Source: Heterostelium album PN500
Lineage: Eukaryota; Evosea; Eumycetozoa; Acytosteliales; Acytosteliaceae
DNA: 64,000 nt
Reading direction: 5' to 3'
Assembly: GCF_000004825.1 (NCBI RefSeq)
Contig: NW_008805075.1
Location: 559,788-623,787 of the forward strand
A program made the translations under genes and the position numbers. Shown in pieces: positions 62,269 through 64,000 of this stretch. Numbering within the stretch: position 1 is the first letter of the stretch; every line of letters begins with the position of its first letter. The notes beneath the pieces were generated by a model. That model was given only the letters and a program-made list of their open reading frames with translations. It was not told the origin of the DNA and did no database searches.

Positions 62269-62800
62269 TTAAAAGAATTCTTCTTTAATAACTTTATTAT
62301 TTTTCCACTGTTGGAATGCCCATTGAGTCTTTTGCATTCTGTTTCCAGCATATGTGAAATCCATATACATTTCATATCCTGTGTTGTCAGCATCAACAAT
62401 GATCTTAAGGACTTTGGCTTCATGTACAGTTGCATTACTTGAGAAACCTTTCCTCTACCTTTCTATTCTCTGCAAAACCAACTCTATTCGTTGAATCTCC
62501 TTTCTCATACATCACTATATCTTGATGATAGAACTTGTCAAACACTTCTAAGATTCTATTCTCCTGAATACCTTTGATTATAGATTCTAAATTTAATCTA
62601 AGATTTGAATTTGGTAGAACTATTGATTGAGATTGAGATGAAACTTTTGTTGGTGAATTTGTAATTGCTGTGGGAATTAAAACTGGTTCATATTTCGCAG
62701 TTTGAAGATTATGTGAAGTTGGTGTCTTTGATTTTGATGGATTTTTATTTTTATGAATTTTATTTCCGATTTTGGAAAAGAATCTTTTAATTTGTACCAT
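62269..62800 (-). pseudogene. Small SnoaL/NTF2-like protein with one frame break
   Basis: The frame from 62800 reads MVQIKRFFSKIGNKIHK and a basic Ser/Thr/Pro-rich N-terminus. It then enters a SnoaL/NTF2-like cone domain (VFDKFYHQDIVMYEKGDSTNRVGFAENR) and stops at 62435. The family's next elements continue at once in another frame (NATVHEAKVLKIIVDADNTGYEMYMDF, then TQWAFQQWKNNKVIKEEFF) to a stop at 62269. A single-base change near 62434 separates the halves. This domain type binds small polyketide or steroid-like ligands or acts as a scaffold; no function is assigned. It may be a young pseudogene, a sequence error, or an atypical short splice. Confidence 0.65.
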
Positions 62801-64000
62801 TTTATTAAATATTTATATTTAGATATAATAAAAAAAATTGAATAAAGTATTAGATATATTTATTTTTCTTTAAATTTTTTTGTTTTTTTGAATGAATATT
62901 ATGAAAATCAAGAAATAGTACTATTTATAATTTTTATTTAAATTCAAGATCATTAATTTTAAAACATTCTTATGTTCCCAAAATAAACAATGAAACTACT
63001 TCAGGAATAACACACAATTTCATTCCGGAATCCAACAAAAAAATTTAAAAAATGGGGTTACAAGCTTTTTAAAATCAAAAAAGATGATCAAATTTTATCG
63101 TTAAGTTCAAAACAAAAAGTGAAGTCATAAGTTAAGATACCTATTTTATTTGATTGAATTATTTTTGTTATTTATATATATGAAGGAAGTTGAGAGGTAA
63201 TTCTTATTAGACGAAACAACATTAAGTTCATTTTGATGAGATATTAATTCCTGAGTACAAGCAAGTTTGATAAAAAAGCCCTATTGCAGAGATAAAAGTG
63301 ATTGACCAATCATATAAAAGACAATAAGTAAGTATTAGTTAATCTATTTATCTTTTCGTCTAAGACTTAAACTCACCAGATATTATTTAGGCCATAGACT
63401 TTTCTCAAGACCAAAAGAATTTATCCCAGTATAGATCTATTAAAACCTGTTATTTTTTCATAATACGCAATCAACATATTTACATGAACTATAATTAAGA
63501 GATAATTGTATAGTTTATAAGGGATATATGTTTTAAATAGGTTTTTATTGGTGAGCGCCAGAATAGTTTTTAATTTTAATTACTCATATTTCCAATATTA
63601 TTATTTATTTAGAAAACAAAAATACAATGAGTTGGTGATGTGTTCCTCTATTATCCCAATTTTTTTTTGAATAATCATTCTTCTTTTAAATAATTATCAG
63701 GGTTTACAGTAACATTTGTTTTATTCCATGGAAAAACAGAAGTAAATAAAAAAATTTGGGTGGTTTTTTTTTGTTTTTCTCACTAGCTTTACATTTGTTA
63801 AAAGTCGAATGTGTTTAACAGGTATGAAAAAATAGCAATTTTTGGGCGAAATTACAAAAATAGTTAAACTTAAGCAAAAACAAATCAGTTAATTTTCTAA
63901 CTATAAAGTACAACAATGATTCATTTGAACGCGCTCAAAGATTAAAGAGATTGAGAATATTATTTTACAAAACATGATCGCCTAAAAAGCAATTTACAAA
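62801..64000. other. AT-rich region at the right edge
   Basis: About 1.2 kb, AT-rich, with no frame that looks like protein on either strand and no RNA gene. A part of a neighbouring gene's flank, presumably. Confidence 0.6.

Overview
This window comes from a social amoeba (dictyostelid). The genes are separated by very AT-rich spacers. Introns are short and AT-rich with GTAAGT/GTATGT...AG borders. Many proteins carry Asn, Gln, Ser or Thr homopolymer tracts. Several families are typical of these amoebae: FNIP-like leucine-rich proteins, ankyrin proteins with WL/HxxVIQWL repeats, a family with an SDDDD-x-WHP motif, SdrD-B repeat proteins, and Lvs BEACH proteins. Coding regions use C- and G-ending codons freely, which fits a less AT-extreme species (for example the Heterostelium, Cavenderia or Tieghemostelium side) better than D. 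discoideum. That species-level guess is weak.

Layout. 1-10905 (minus): about 3,580 residues of a giant MYCBP2/PAM/Highwire-type ubiquitin ligase whose last ~20-25 codons lie beyond the left edge. 11.5-13.3 kb (minus): a complete SDDDD-family gene plus a 5'-truncated copy. 13.5-16.2 kb (minus): two ankyrin paralogues with a patch of near-identity. 17.7-18.8 kb (plus): an A20/AN1 zinc-finger protein. 19.3-20.6 kb (minus): an Asn-rich unknown. 20.85 kb: tRNA-Ile(AAT) followed by decayed coding remnants. 22.3-26.1 kb: two copies of a small secreted MRH-domain gene, with a frame-broken short-chain dehydrogenase between them. 26.2-28.9 kb (minus): a B-box protein. 29.8-32.2 kb (minus): a Kelch-coiled-coil-RING protein. 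34.7-35.7 kb (minus): pirin. 37.2-47.9 kb (plus): a 3,443-residue BEACH protein, most like LvsA. 47.9-50.2 kb (minus): a truncated SdrD-B pseudogene bracketed by a 30-bp direct repeat. 50.2-53.1 kb (minus): a mitochondrial-looking TPR protein. 53.4-55.8 kb (minus): Pex14. 56.3-59.1 kb (minus): an ARM-DH-PH Rho exchange factor. 62.3-62.8 kb (minus): a small SnoaL/NTF2-like gene with one frame break.

The genes do not form a pathway. Several deal with ubiquitin (MYCBP2-like RCR ligase, Kelch-RING, A20/AN1) and others with membranes or organelles (LvsA-like, Pex14, MRH, RhoGEF), but the co-location looks incidental. The most noteworthy signals are: (i) the RING-Cys-relay catalytic pair of MYCBP2 is kept in an amoeba at exactly the animal spacing; (ii) a 30-bp direct repeat frames the SdrD-B pseudogene between two convergent genes; (iii) the MRH duplication appears to have carried along the tail of its neighbour; and (iv) a Pex14 intron or frame switch is made of CAA repeats. 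I found no CRISPR, operon or plasmid-like system and no clearly new multi-gene system. Exon borders were set by hand from splice motifs and reading phase and should be good to within a base or two.
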